Shown here: positions 33,654-43,150 of the stretch, one piece after another | Layout: each line of letters starts with the position of its first letter | How positions within the stretch are numbered: the stretch's first letter is position 1 | Source: Natrialba hulunbeirensis JCM 10989 | GTDB taxonomy: Archaea; Halobacteriota; Halobacteria; Halobacteriales; Natrialbaceae | Length of the DNA: 64,000 nucleotides | Reading direction: 5' to 3' | Assembly (NCBI RefSeq): GCF_000337575.1 | Contig: NZ_AOIM01000033.1 | Span: 46,874-110,873, forward strand | Position numbers and translations under genes: made by a program | Notes under the pieces: generated by a model | What the model was told of the DNA's origin: nothing | The model's input: the letters and a program-made list of their open reading frames with translations, nothing else | Databases searched by the model: none

Positions 33654-34523
33654 ATGACTGACCGAGAGGGAGACGAAACCGGAGACGGCTCTCGCGACCA
33701 CCGATTCTCCGAAGGGGAGGGATTCAGCGACTCCTACGACGAGTTCGACCTCGATCCGCCGGAACTGGACGTCGACCCCTCGAAGGTCGACCCGGTCGAC
33801 TCCCGCGTCGTCGCCGACACGCTCGACAGCCAGCAGATCGCAAGCGACGACGTCGACGCCACGGAACTGCTCGACGTCGGCCTGAGCTACATGCAGATCA
33901 ACCGCTACGAGCAGGCGACCGACGCCTTCGAGCGAACCGCCCAGTACGCCGAGGACGAGCGACTCGAGCAGGAAGCCTGGGTCAACAAAGGTGTCGCTCA
34001 CGCCGAACTCGAGGAGTGGGACGAGGCGATCGGTGCCCATCGAGAGGCCCTGGATATCGACCCCGAGAGCGAACACGCCGCAACGGCCGAGACGAACCTC
34101 GCCTACGCCCTCTGGGAATTCGGCGAGACCGCACAGGCGCTCGAACACGCCGAGCGAGCCGTCGAAATCGACGAACGGTTCGCCGAGGGCTGGTTCAACC
34201 GCGCCTTCTTCCTCTCAGAGCGCGGCCTCTCCGAGGAAGCCCTGCAGTGTATCGACAACGCGATCCGACTCGGACTGCGAAACGCCAAGATCCTCGAGGA
34301 GAAGGCCGAAATTCTCGAAGATCTCGGCGAGTACGACGAGGCCGAGGAGATCGCCGAAGAGGCCAACGAACTGCGCGAGCGCGCCGAACAGCAGATGATG
34401 GAGGACCGACGGGAGATGGAGGGCCAACCGACTGGTGCGGGCGGCGGTGCAACCGATCCCGCGGGCGACATCGCCAACCCCGGCCGCGAAGCCGACCGCG
34501 ACAGCGAGTGGGAACTCGAGTAA
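33654..34523 (+). CDS. TPR-repeat protein
   Basis: The 289-residue soluble protein has an acidic, disordered N-terminal part (about 75 residues). About four tetratricopeptide repeats follow, with recognisable units such as LLDVGLSYMQINRYEQATDA, AWVNKGVAHAELEEWDEAIG, TNLAYALWEFGETAQALEHA and WFNRAFFLSERGLSEEALQC. A charged helix and a Gly/Asp tail end it. TPR proteins scaffold protein-protein contacts; the partner is unknown. It lies 22 bp before DUF424 and is probably cotranscribed. Confidence 0.88.
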   Translation: MTDREGDETGDGSRDHRFSEGEGFSDSYDEFDLDPPELDVDPSKVDPVDSRVVADTLDSQQIASDDVDATELLDVGLSYMQINRYEQATDAFERTAQYAEDERLEQEAWVNKGVAHAELEEWDEAIGAHREALDIDPESEHAATAETNLAYALWEFGETAQALEHAERAVEIDERFAEGWFNRAFFLSERGLSEEALQCIDNAIRLGLRNAKILEEKAEILEDLGEYDEAEEIAEEANELRERAEQQMMEDRREMEGQPTGAGGGATDPAGDIANPGREADRDSEWELE

Positions 34524-34544
34524 CAGACGGAGACGAGACGACGC

Positions 34545-34838
34545 ATGATCATCAACGAACGCCAGACGCAGGAAGGGCTGCTCGTCGCGGTCTGTGATAG
34601 CGACGCACTCGGTGAGACGTTCGAAGGCGACGAGCTCTCGCTGACCGTCACGGAGGAATTCTACGGCGGTGACGAGGCGGACGAGGACGCCGTTATCGAC
34701 AGTCTCGCGCGGGCGGACGTGGCCAATATCGTGGGGACCCGATCGGTGGAACTCGCGATCGAAGAGGGGTTCATCGACGAGGCGAACGTGCTCGAGGTCG
34801 GCGAAACCCATCACGCGCAGTTGTTGCGGATGTACTGA
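34545..34838 (+). CDS. DUF424 domain protein
   Basis: The 97-residue archaeal protein shows LLVAVCDSDALGETFE, ANIVGTRSVELAIEEGFI and the closing VLEVGETHHAQLL, all typical of DUF424. The family is widespread in archaea and often lies near translation or RNA-modification genes, but its role is unknown. It follows the TPR gene closely on the same strand. Confidence 0.85.
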   Translation: MIINERQTQEGLLVAVCDSDALGETFEGDELSLTVTEEFYGGDEADEDAVIDSLARADVANIVGTRSVELAIEEGFIDEANVLEVGETHHAQLLRMY

Positions 34839-34937
34839 GCGGAGACCCGATCGCAGCGAATCGGACGACAGGTCGATCTATTCACGCCGACCCAGTGGCG
34901 GGAAAATGTTTTTGTCGTATCACGCTGAGGTCGAAAT

Positions 34938-35882
34938 ATGAAGCTCCAGCAGGTCCCGGTTCTCGCACACGTCCACAATCCGGAGCACACCGGTGAGAAT
35001 CGGTGTCTCCCCTGTACGATCGTCAACCTCGTCATCGCGGGCATACTCGCCGTCGCCGCCGCGGTGGTCTCACCGCTCCTTGCGGTCGCCGTCTTCGCCC
35101 TCTCGGTTGTCGCAATCGCCCTGCGTGGCTACCTCGTCCCCGGCACACCGACGCTAACCAAGCGGTACTTCCCCGACTGGCTTCTGGCGAAGTTCGACAA
35201 GGAACCCGAACCGGGGACGGGGACGCTCGTTGCAGACGATGGATCGACCACCGGTGCTGGTGCGACGCCCGCAACGTCCACCGACGACGATGTCGAACCC
35301 GGTCACACCGACACCGCCGCCGAGCCCATCGATCCCGAACAGTGGTTACTCGAGTACGACCTCGTCGTGCCGTGCTCGCGAGCAGATGTGGACGGCGAGG
35401 CTGACGAAGAAGGAGACGACACAACAGCGGCAGACGACCTCTGTCTGACCGCGGAACTCGAGGACGCCTGGGAGGATGCAATCGATGACCGGCGAGACGG
35501 TGACCGAGCCACACAGGTTGCAACCCTACTGGGTGTCGAGCAGACGGCGGTCACCCTGGACCAGGGAACTGGTGCGAACCAGCCAATTCGAGCACGCGTC
35601 GAGGGACGGCTCGCCGCCCAATGGGAGTCCGACGCGGCGCTGTTGGCTGATCTGGGAAGTCTACACGTACTCGCCGAGCGAGTACCGGAGTGGCCGGAGC
35701 TTTCGATCGAACAGCAGAGTCAACTCGCAAACGGACTGCGAGCCTTCGTCGAGACGTGTCCGAGCTGTACGGGCGAGATTTCGCTCGACGAGGAGACCGT
35801 CGAATCCTGCTGCCGGTCCTATCAGGTGTACGCGATTACGTGCAACGACTGTGAATCGCGGGTGCTCGAAGTCAGACAGTAA
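34938..35882 (+). CDS. Membrane protein with N- and C-terminal cysteine motifs
   Basis: The 314-residue protein has an N-terminal CLPC pair (NRCLPCTIVNL) right before two hydrophobic segments (about residues 28-63). An acidic soluble part (100-300) follows. A Cys-rich C-terminus ends it, with CPSCTGE, SCC and CNDCESR, resembling a zinc ribbon. The topology suggests a membrane-anchored zinc-binding protein. The family was not recognised; related haloarchaeal proteins are annotated as hypothetical. A T-rich stretch (TGTTTTTGT) about 30 bp upstream may terminate the DUF424 transcript. Confidence 0.65.
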   Translation: MKLQQVPVLAHVHNPEHTGENRCLPCTIVNLVIAGILAVAAAVVSPLLAVAVFALSVVAIALRGYLVPGTPTLTKRYFPDWLLAKFDKEPEPGTGTLVADDGSTTGAGATPATSTDDDVEPGHTDTAAEPIDPEQWLLEYDLVVPCSRADVDGEADEEGDDTTAADDLCLTAELEDAWEDAIDDRRDGDRATQVATLLGVEQTAVTLDQGTGANQPIRARVEGRLAAQWESDAALLADLGSLHVLAERVPEWPELSIEQQSQLANGLRAFVETCPSCTGEISLDEETVESCCRSYQVYAITCNDCESRVLEVRQ

Positions 35883-36120
35883 GCGGAGTCGGTGCCCGTA
35901 CTAGTTGGGCAGTGTGCTCATTAGCTCAGGCATGTGAGTTGGAACCACGGCAGGCAGCCACACCACCATCATCGACTGCGCCATACAGCAGCGTTGTGCC
36001 TGCCGGTGCGGACGCGGCCGGGAGCAGTGACGTACTGGGGCATGCTCCCCGTCGTTCGTTCTGAGTTGTCTCCGAACCGACGAGCGCCCGCGGTGGCCAC
36101 GATGCTGGCAGGTCGCATCC

Positions 36121-36127
36121 ATTATAC
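36121..36127 (+). promoter_or_regulatory. TATA box for the PQQ-like propeller gene
   Basis: ATTATAC lies 25-31 bp before the GTG at 36152. That is the haloarchaeal distance for a leaderless transcript, and it supports GTG as the start codon. Confidence 0.5.
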
Positions 36128-36151
36128 CGATTCAGTCAGTACGCACCCACA

Positions 36152-37462
36152 GTGACAGAATGGACTCAGTGCGAGGGCGACGAGCAACGCTCGGGCATCC
36201 GGCGAGTCGTCTCCGACCCCGTCCGCGTCGAGGAGGGGTGGACAGCCGACCTTATCGGCACCACCGGCCCCCCGGTGCTCGACCGCGACACTGTCTTCGT
36301 CGGAACAGACCGCGGGAACTGCTACGCGTTCGACCAGGAGACGGGACGACGGCGGTGGGTCGTCGAGACGATGACCGCGACCGACACCGCGCCCGTCCTC
36401 GCGGGCGAACGCCTGTTTTTCGGAACTGCCGACGGGACGATTCACGCCGTCGATCCAGCGACCGGGGAGCAGTACTGGCAACTCGAGTTACCGGCCCCGC
36501 TCACGACGGCCCTGCTCTCTGCGGACGGCGACCTATACGCGGGCCACGAGGACGGCCTCACCGCGATTGCGACGGCCGCTGGCGACGACGTGGACGTGTT
36601 CGAGTTGGATGACAGCGACGGCGAGTCGGCCGAAGAGCCAGGAACCATCCGCTGGACGGTCGAAACCGACGCGCCGGTGACGGGAGCGCCGGTTATCGCG
36701 AGACCGCCGGACACAGAGCGGGGGACAGCACCGCTACAGGAGCAAGCGACAGCGCCGTCGTTCGAATCCGAACGCAACCACGACGCCGACCAGACCCTCG
36801 GACAGGAACTCGACGGGAGCATGGAACTGAACGACAGCATCGATATCGACACCGAAGGCGACGACACCTGGGACTCACCGCGAATCTACGCTGCGACGGC
36901 CGACGAGCGCGTCCTCTGTCTCGCGAGCGACGACGGAGCGGGAATCTGGGCTGCGCCCACCAACGGCGTCGCGACGAACGAGCTCACGGTCGCCGACGGC
37001 CGCGTCTACGTCGCCGACGCCGGTGGCGCACTCCTCGCGTTGAACGCCGGCACCGGCCAGACCTGGTTCACCTACACGATCACCGGCGGCTTCACCTCAA
37101 GTGCAACCGTTCTCACCGAGGAAGGGACGACGATCATCGGCGCGAACGACGGCTACGCCCACGTCACGGACACCACCTTCGGCCGACGAAAACTGCGCGG
37201 CTGGCTCTTCTCGAAGAAGGGCGTCGCCCTCGACGGCGAGGTCCAGGCAGGACCCGTCGTCGCCGGCGACGTGCTCTGCGTCGGCGACACGACCGGCTCG
37301 CTCTACGGCCTCGACCTCACCGACGACTGTGACCATCTCTGGCACCACGGCTTCGAGGACCCCATCACGAACACACCGGCGGTCGGCGACAGGGAACTGT
37401 TCGTTGGAACTGGCGATCGACTGGTGCAACTCGAGTGGACTGACGAGCCGTCGCTACCCTGA
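36152..37462 (+). CDS. PQQ-binding-like beta-propeller repeat protein
   Basis: The 436 residues (GTG start) consist of repeated propeller blades with VLDRDTVFVGTDRGNCYAFD, ERLFFGTADGTIHAVD, DGRVYVADAGGALLALN and DVLCVGDTTGSLYGLD: the AD/GxLYALD pattern of PQQ/quinoprotein-like repeats (PF13360 type). There is no signal peptide or twin-arginine motif, so it is apparently cytoplasmic, which is less usual than the BamB-like exported forms. An acidic insertion splits the blades near residues 145-240. Function is unknown; a scaffold role is the safe guess. Confidence 0.8.
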   Translation: MTEWTQCEGDEQRSGIRRVVSDPVRVEEGWTADLIGTTGPPVLDRDTVFVGTDRGNCYAFDQETGRRRWVVETMTATDTAPVLAGERLFFGTADGTIHAVDPATGEQYWQLELPAPLTTALLSADGDLYAGHEDGLTAIATAAGDDVDVFELDDSDGESAEEPGTIRWTVETDAPVTGAPVIARPPDTERGTAPLQEQATAPSFESERNHDADQTLGQELDGSMELNDSIDIDTEGDDTWDSPRIYAATADERVLCLASDDGAGIWAAPTNGVATNELTVADGRVYVADAGGALLALNAGTGQTWFTYTITGGFTSSATVLTEEGTTIIGANDGYAHVTDTTFGRRKLRGWLFSKKGVALDGEVQAGPVVAGDVLCVGDTTGSLYGLDLTDDCDHLWHHGFEDPITNTPAVGDRELFVGTGDRLVQLEWTDEPSLP

Positions 37463-37673
37463 GTTGTCGCCTCTGCACTGATTCTGGCGTCAGTACTGTC
37501 GCTGCAGTTGTCGTGATACGTTGCTGCTGTAGCCCAGCCTGAACGCGCGACTGCCCACCCCATCATACATAACTGTTCAGCATCCAGACTCCTCACCCCG
37601 ACGCCTGCCGCCACTTTCACTTTCACTTCCCTGTTAACGAGGGTTTATGGGGTGTCCACGATAACGGAGACGT

Positions 37674-38705
37674 ATGGCAGACGCAGACCTTGAGACACTC
37701 CCCGGCGTCGGACCGGCAACCGCAGACAAACTCCACGACGCAGGCTTCGATTCCTTCCAGAGCCTCGCCGTCGCTTCTCCCTCTGAACTCTCGAACACCG
37801 CGGACGTCGGCGAATCGACGGCCGCAGATATTGTCAACGCCGCACGTGACGCCGCCGACGTCGGTGGCTTCGAAACCGGCTCGACAGTACTCGAGCGACG
37901 AAACAAGATCGGCAAACTGAGCTGGCAGATCGACGAGGTTGACGAGCTCCTCGGCGGCGGTATCGAGACCCAGTCGATTACCGAAGTGTACGGTGAGTTC
38001 GGCTCCGGGAAGTCCCAGGTCACCCACCAGATGGCCGTCAACGTCCAGCTTCCGAAGGAGGTCGGCGGTCTCCATGGCGCCGCGATGTTCATCGACTCCG
38101 AGGACACCTTCCGGCCGGAACGAATCGACGACATGGTACGGGGCCTCCCCGACGAAGCAATCAACGCTGCACTCGAGGACCGCGAAATCGAGGGCTCGGC
38201 TGGCGACGAGGGCGCAGTTGACGAACTCATCGACGATGTGCTCGATAAGATCCACGTCGCGAAGGCGTTCAACTCCAACCACCAGATGCTGCTCGCCGAG
38301 AAGGCAAAGGAACTGGCGAGCGAATACGAAGAGTCCGAGTACCCGATTCGCCTGCTCTGTATCGACTCACTGACTGCCCACTTCCGCGCCGAGTACGTCG
38401 GCCGTGGTGAACTCGCAGAGCGCCAGCAGAAGCTCAACAAGCACCTCCACGACATCGACAAGGTCGGTAACCTCTACAACACGGCAGTCATCGTCACGAA
38501 CCAGGTTGCGTCGAACCCGGACTCGTTCTTCGGCGACCCAACCCAGCCGATCGGTGGCAACATCCTGGGCCACAAGTCGACGTTCCGGATGTACCTCCGC
38601 AAGTCCAAAGGCGACAAGCGGATCGTTCGCCTGGTCGACGCGCCGAACCTGGCCGACGGCGAGGCAGTCATGCGCGTTCAGGACGAGGGTCTGAAGCCGG
38701 AGTAA
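37674..38705 (+). CDS. radA: DNA repair and recombination protein RadA
   Basis: The 343-residue archaeal recombinase has an N-terminal helix-hairpin-helix domain ([16 protein letters not shown]) and the Walker [10 protein letters not shown] (107-115). Walker B is in [15 protein letters not shown], and the DNA-binding loop and ATP cap is [12 protein letters not shown]. It forms filaments on single-stranded DNA and catalyses strand exchange. The Holliday junction resolvase Hjc, acting in the same pathway, is 10 kb away. It is single and not split by an intein here. Confidence 0.97.
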   Translation: MADADLETLPGVGPATADKLHDAGFDSFQSLAVASPSELSNTADVGESTAADIVNAARDAADVGGFETGSTVLERRNKIGKLSWQIDEVDELLGGGIETQSITEVYGEFGSGKSQVTHQMAVNVQLPKEVGGLHGAAMFIDSEDTFRPERIDDMVRGLPDEAINAALEDREIEGSAGDEGAVDELIDDVLDKIHVAKAFNSNHQMLLAEKAKELASEYEESEYPIRLLCIDSLTAHFRAEYVGRGELAERQQKLNKHLHDIDKVGNLYNTAVIVTNQVASNPDSFFGDPTQPIGGNILGHKSTFRMYLRKSKGDKRIVRLVDAPNLADGEAVMRVQDEGLKPE

Positions 38706-38787
38706 TCAGCGTCGCAGTCACACTGACACACTCGTTGTAGTCCGTTTTAGCCCGTGTCTTATCTCATCCATCTGTGTAGCGACAGCA

Positions 38788-38976
38788 CTACTGCTCGACA
38801 GCGTCCTCGTATTCTGCAAGTTGTCGGTGGTACTCACCCCTCCCAACGTGGAGGAGAATCAGCACCGAACCGATGAACAGCGGCCAGAGCATCGGGATGA
38901 CGAGGACGAATATCGAGACCTGAATGGAGGCGAGCAAGAGGAGGATATCCTGCTGTCTGGTACGGGGAGTAGCCAT
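38788..38976 (-). CDS. Small two-helix membrane protein (62 aa)
   Basis: A charged head (MATPRTRQQD) precedes a hydrophobic stretch of about 35 residues that can form two helices (ILLLLASIQVSIFVLVIPML and the following FIGSVLILLHVG). A hydrophilic acidic tail (YHRQLAEYEDAVEQ) ends it. The pattern is that of many small haloarchaeal membrane proteins. The longer ORF on the other strand is low-complexity and is rejected. Function unknown. Confidence 0.6.
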   Translation of the reverse strand: MATPRTRQQDILLLLASIQVSIFVLVIPMLWPLFIGSVLILLHVGRGEYHRQLAEYEDAVEQ

Positions 38977-39102
38977 ACGACGTTGTTCACGTCAGGTGAA
39001 AAACCAATTCCGAATGCAGCTTCGCTCCGTGGCAGCCGCCAACAAGCGGAACAAGTCGGAAAGGAGTCGAAGGCGGAACCAACGTCGAATTCGTCTGCTC
39101 AG

Positions 39103-39140
39103 ACACAGTCACAACCACAACCACAACCGCAACCGCCACC
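39103..39140. repeat. CAACCA/CAACCG microsatellite
   Basis: ACAACC-type hexamers repeat about five times in 38 bp (ACAACCACAACCACAACCGC) upstream of the sufU stop. The tract is non-coding and of unknown function. Confidence 0.5.
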
Positions 39141-39159
39141 CGAGGTCACTCTCACCTAC

Positions 39160-39606
39160 TTACTCGTCGTCCTCAGTCGTCGTCTTCTCCACGTCGAGTT
39201 CGCCCTGATAAATCTCCGCTCCATCCTGGGCGACCTTCTCCGCGAGCACCGCACACTTGACCCGCATCGGGGAGATATCGACACCGAGCATGTCGATCAC
39301 GTCGTCTCGGTCCATCTCCAGGAGTTCGTCGACGGTCTTTCCGCGGAGTTCACTCGAGAGCATGCTGGCTGACGCCTGGCTGATCGCACAGCCGTCGCCG
39401 GAGAAGGCGACGCGTTCGATCGTTTCCGCGCTGTCGTCGCCGTCGTCGCCGTCCTCGGCGAGTTTGACATCCATCCGAATCTCGTCGCCACACATCGGGT
39501 TCTCGCCGATGTGGGTAAACGTTGGATCCTCGAGTTGCCCGTAGTTGCGCGGGTTCTTGTAGTGGTCGAGGATCTGCTGTCGGTACATATCCGAGCCCAG
39601 TCCCAT
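39160..39606 (-). CDS. sufU: SufU-type iron-sulfur cluster scaffold/transfer protein
   Basis: The 148 residues have the three conserved cysteines of the SufU/IscU fold: Cys39 (NPMCGDE, followed by Asp41), Cys73 (GDGCAISQASAS) and Cys118 (RVKCAVLA). In the SufU branch this fold accepts persulfide from SufS with a zinc ion. The cysteine desulfurase SufS is in this window 3.5 kb away. An insert rich in Asp (EDGDDGDDSA) is a haloarchaeal feature. Confidence 0.9.
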   Translation of the reverse strand: MGLGSDMYRQQILDHYKNPRNYGQLEDPTFTHIGENPMCGDEIRMDVKLAEDGDDGDDSAETIERVAFSGDGCAISQASASMLSSELRGKTVDELLEMDRDDVIDMLGVDISPMRVKCAVLAEKVAQDGAEIYQGELDVEKTTTEDDE

Positions 39607-39755
39607 TGGTGGGTGTGGCTATGCCAGTTATCTGTAAAAGGGTTCCGGGGCGGGTAAGCCGGACGCTCGACGCCGAACTGCAGGGACTGGAGAGCAGACG
39701 CTGTTCGAAGGACACCGGCGGTACGAAAAACGGTTGTTGATCGGAGGCGATACCG

Positions 39756-40046
39756 TTACGTCGACCCCTGGTCGTCACGACCGCCGTCACGGATCGGCGG
39801 GTTGAGATAACAGGCATCGGCGATCACGAGTGCACCGACGAGCGCGGCGACGGCCAACATCTGTGGTGTCGAAACGCTCGTGACGGTCGCCACGATCAGT
39901 GCAACCGCGAACGCGACCGGAATAACGGCGAGCGTGAAGTCGTACCGGTCTACCGCGGCGAGAACGTCGACCAGGGCGTCGAACGGGTCCTGTTGTGGAC
40001 TGCCGATGAGTTTCTCGTACATTATTCTCACCTCGGCATCGGTCAT
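39756..40046 (-). CDS. Small membrane protein (96 aa)
   Basis: The start at 40046 (MTDAEVRIMYEKLIGSP) is preferred; the longer frame begins 19 codons earlier. A soluble helical N-terminus precedes two hydrophobic segments (FTLAVIPVAFAVALIVATV and MLAVAALVGALVIAD). A short polar tail ends it. Family not recognised; the layout resembles haloarchaeal DUF75xx-type membrane proteins. Confidence 0.6.
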   Translation of the reverse strand: MTDAEVRIMYEKLIGSPQQDPFDALVDVLAAVDRYDFTLAVIPVAFAVALIVATVTSVSTPQMLAVAALVGALVIADACYLNPPIRDGGRDDQGST

Positions 40047-40129
40047 AGCGTCGCCCAAATCAAAAACGCTGTGCCAGTTGTCGCAAGCGTGTTGAACAGT
40101 CACCGAGCGTGACCAGAGCGACCGACTCG

Positions 40130-40768
40130 TCAGCGCTCGCCGACAGCCTCGGCCTCGAACCGGCTGGCGAACTCGCGAACGTACTGTGCGCGTTCGTCGG
40201 CGAGTTCGCTCGCAACGTCGGTGTACATCCGCTCGGGAAGGTCAAGGATTTTCTTGTGGAGGTGGTTATACTGGCTCACACCCGACGAGGTTTCGTCATC
40301 CTCGATCGGAACTGCCGGGTCGTACATCGGCGAATCGATGGCGGTGCCGTGAGCGAAGACGCGACCGACGCCGACCGCACCGAGCGCATCGAGGTTGTCC
40401 GCGTCAGAGACGACCATCGCCTCGACGGTCTCCGGTTCGACGTCGTTCGAGTACCGATGGGCACAGATACAGTGAGAGACCGCCGAAACTGTCTCATCGG
40501 CAGCACCGAGTTCACGAAGGATCTCGCTACCCTCCCGAGCTCCCCAGATCGCGTGACAGTCGATCTCGCCGCGGTCCTCGCGCTCGCGGCCGATATCGTG
40601 GAGGGCGACCGCGAGGTGGACGACCTGTTCGTCGATCCCAGCCGAGTCGGGGTGGCGGTCAACGAGCGTCTCCGCGAGCGCGTCGACGCGCTCGACGTGG
40701 TGCCAGTCGTGGGCCGGCGGCGCGTCCTCGAAGTACGATCTGGCGCGACTCCGGACTTCCTCGAGCAT
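40130..40768 (-). CDS. HD-domain phosphohydrolase
   Basis: The 212-residue protein has the HD motifs: HHVERV, VALHDIGRE (His-Asp pair) and DADNLDALGAVG (distal Asp). The arrangement and size fit the YfbR/YedJ-like HD hydrolases that act on nucleotides or cyclic nucleotides. The substrate is not determined. It stands alone on the minus strand, upstream of the small membrane protein. Confidence 0.85.
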   Translation of the reverse strand: MLEEVRSRARSYFEDAPPAHDWHHVERVDALAETLVDRHPDSAGIDEQVVHLAVALHDIGREREDRGEIDCHAIWGAREGSEILRELGAADETVSAVSHCICAHRYSNDVEPETVEAMVVSDADNLDALGAVGVGRVFAHGTAIDSPMYDPAVPIEDDETSSGVSQYNHLHKKILDLPERMYTDVASELADERAQYVREFASRFEAEAVGER

Positions 40769-40842
40769 AGCCCATCCGTTTTCAGAAGTGAGCGATAAGT
40801 GCTCCGTTCCGCGGCGGATTCACGAATATACTTCAATCGGAC

Positions 40843-41736
40843 TCAAGGGCGAACGACATCCGCCGGCGGCTCCCCGAACTCCTCGGGATGACAGAGCGTC
40901 GCCAGTCGCTCCGCAGCGTCGACCAGCCGCGGCGTCCACCGCGTCAGATACGCGCCGCCGTCGAGGATGAACACCCGATCCTCGCGAACCGCCGTCAGCT
41001 CCTCCCAACCCGGCCGATCCGACAGCTCGCCGAATTGCTCGCGCGTACGCGCCGCATCGAACCCACAGGGAGCCACCACCAGCACCTCCGGATCGTACTC
41101 GAGAAAGTCGTCCCACTCGACCGGTGCCGAGCGCTCGCCGGGCTCGCTCAGTCCGTACTCGCCGCCCGCGAGGTCGACCACGTCTGGTACCCAGGTGCCG
41201 GCGGGCCGCGCGGGATCCATCCACTCGAGTACCGCCGTTCGCGGACGGGGCGCTGCTGGCACCCGCTCCTCGAGTGCTGCGATTCGTTCTCGCAGGTCGG
41301 TGACGAGTTCGTCCGCGCGGGCTTCGGTGCCGGTGGCCGCGCCGACGTCGTGGACGCACTCGAGTACGTCCTCGAGTCGACTGGCGTCGAGTGCGAGGAC
41401 CTCGGGGTCGGCGTCGAGATCGGCGAGGGTCTCGTCGACGAGCACATCGTCGACCGCGCAGACGCCGCAGACGCCCTGGGTAACGATCAGGTCGGGGTCG
41501 GCGTCATCGATGCGTTCGGCGTCCATCCGGTAGAGGTGGCCGTTCGCGGTTGCGGCGCGGACCTGTTCGTGGCGGTCGGCGCTGGCTTCGGCGTCGACTT
41601 TCGAGACGTCGATCGTCGGCAGGTCGGCGGCCTCTGGTGGAAAGTCACAGGCGTGCGAGACGGCGACGGGTTCGACGCCGAGGGCGTACAGAATCTCCGT
41701 CGACGACGGCGACGTTGAGATAACGTTGCGACTCAT
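40843..41736 (-). CDS. Cobalamin-binding-type periplasmic-fold protein without signal peptide
   Basis: The start at 41736 (MSRNVISTSPSSTEIL) gives 297 residues of the BtuF/FepB two-lobe fold. The lobes show SPSSTEILYALGVEPVAVS, a DADPDLIVTQ helix, and at the C-terminus VREDRVFILDG and YLTRW. No signal peptide, lipobox or Tat motif is seen, so it is predicted cytoplasmic, odd for a binding protein. CGVC and other cysteines (VCGVCAVDD) are present. It is next to a second, exported binding protein. No BtuC/BtuD genes are in the window. A cytoplasmic corrinoid or metal-chelate binding role is possible. Confidence 0.7.
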   Translation of the reverse strand: MSRNVISTSPSSTEILYALGVEPVAVSHACDFPPEAADLPTIDVSKVDAEASADRHEQVRAATANGHLYRMDAERIDDADPDLIVTQGVCGVCAVDDVLVDETLADLDADPEVLALDASRLEDVLECVHDVGAATGTEARADELVTDLRERIAALEERVPAAPRPRTAVLEWMDPARPAGTWVPDVVDLAGGEYGLSEPGERSAPVEWDDFLEYDPEVLVVAPCGFDAARTREQFGELSDRPGWEELTAVREDRVFILDGGAYLTRWTPRLVDAAERLATLCHPEEFGEPPADVVRP

Positions 41737-41749
41737 ACGAGGGATCTTC

Positions 41750-42913
41750 TCACGGATTCCTATCACCGTGACGGATTACGGCGAGCGAGCCGAGCAGGGC
41801 GAGGAGTGCAGCGCCAGCAGGAACGATGCCGAATCCGGGGATACCGTCCGAGTCGTCGGTGGTGTCGGATTCGGAGTCAGAGTCAGCTTGGGACTCGTCG
41901 TCAGCGTCCGTCTCGGATTCCGTTTCGGCGTCAGCAACCGCCTCGGCGTACGCCTCCGGGTGGAACGTCTCAGCCATCGCCGTCACCGCGTGGACGACAC
42001 GCGGCCCGGGCCGATTCAGGTGGTTGACGTCGATCGTCACCGTCTGATTCTGCTCGACGGCGGTCGTAGAGTCGTAGGCCGGCGCGTCCGGCACATCGGG
42101 CGAGTTCGTGTTCAGGACCAGCCACTCGGGATCTTGTTCGACGATCATCTCGTCGGTTGGCTGCTGGTACTCCGCGATACCCGCTTCGGCTGCGACGTTC
42201 GTCCCGCCGCCGGCCTCGATCAGTTCGTGGATGAACGTCTCCTCGCCGGCCGTGAAGCCGAAGAAGGTGTAGAGCACGTCCGGGCGTTCCTCGCCCTCGA
42301 GTGCGTCCTCGACGATGGCGAGTTCCTCGTCCATCCAGTCGACGGTCTCGGCAGCGCCGTCACACTCGCCGACGAGCGAGCCGATGGTGTGCGTGCGGTC
42401 GCGAACGTCGTCGATCGATTCCGCGGAGTCGAAGTAGTAGACGGTCACGCCGGCCTCACGGAGCGTCTCAACGTCCACCTCGGAGACGTAGTCGGAGCTC
42501 GGTGCGAGCACGAGGTCGGGATCGAGGTCGACAATAATCTCGTGTTCGATCGTCTCGGACTCCGTCGAGACGCTCGTGCGATCCTCGGCACCCGCGAGGT
42601 TCTCGGCGTGCTGTGTCGTCCCGACCACCTGGTCCTCGGCACCGATCTCCCACATCGTCTGGGCCGCGCTCGGGTTGAGCGTCACGACCGATTCAGGTGG
42701 GGACTCGAGTTCGATCTCGGTGTCAGTGTCGTCCGTTACGGTCAGCGGGAACGAACAGGTTGGCTCGGTTGCATCGACTGTCGGTGCTGGTCCCGCTCCG
42801 GCCGGTCCAGCCGTTCCGGTCGTTCCAACTGTTCCGGCCGCCGCCAGCGGGCTCACAAACCCGATCACGACGAGCACTGCGATACCCACAACCCCAATTC
42901 GTCGAACGTGCAT
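41750..42913 (-). CDS. Exported PGF-CTERM-anchored BtuF/FepB-like substrate-binding protein
   Basis: A TATA box (42941-42946, TATATG) sits 30 bp before the ATG at 42913 and decides the start. The product has 387 residues. A Sec-type signal (VLVVIGFVSPLAAA) leads to the two-lobe binding fold (VVTLNPSAAQTMWEIG, DLVLAPSSDYVSEVD, EWLVLNTNSPDVPD). An Asp/Glu/Ser linker and a PGF-CTERM tail (GIPGFGIVPAGAALLALLG) end it, the substrate signal of archaeosortase A. It is thus an outer-surface binding component for cobalamin or ferric chelates. The gene precedes the signal-less paralogue. Confidence 0.85.
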   Translation of the reverse strand: MHVRRIGVVGIAVLVVIGFVSPLAAAGTVGTTGTAGPAGAGPAPTVDATEPTCSFPLTVTDDTDTEIELESPPESVVTLNPSAAQTMWEIGAEDQVVGTTQHAENLAGAEDRTSVSTESETIEHEIIVDLDPDLVLAPSSDYVSEVDVETLREAGVTVYYFDSAESIDDVRDRTHTIGSLVGECDGAAETVDWMDEELAIVEDALEGEERPDVLYTFFGFTAGEETFIHELIEAGGGTNVAAEAGIAEYQQPTDEMIVEQDPEWLVLNTNSPDVPDAPAYDSTTAVEQNQTVTIDVNHLNRPGPRVVHAVTAMAETFHPEAYAEAVADAETESETDADDESQADSDSESDTTDDSDGIPGFGIVPAGAALLALLGSLAVIRHGDRNP

Positions 42914-43150
42914 ACCAGTACCGTCGCCACTAATCAAAGATATATGTGACTATTGCAATCAGGGTTGCATTCCGTGTTGACACGCCCGCGGTTGGTCGCG
43001 AGAGTGCAGCAACAGTCGACAGCTACCCATTGGGAGACTCGGTGCTCGGTACTTGGACTCGGATTCGTACTCGAGTAGGAGTCCGAGCAACACGTGTTCC
43101 GGCCGGAGAATCGGGACGCAAACAGGTAGCAGAGAACGAGACGTGACGCG

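Noticed and set aside
35883-36120. Small ORF 35901-36122 on the minus strand
   Set aside because: Cys/His/Met-rich without pattern, no promoter; the stretch appears to be a non-coding spacer before the propeller gene.
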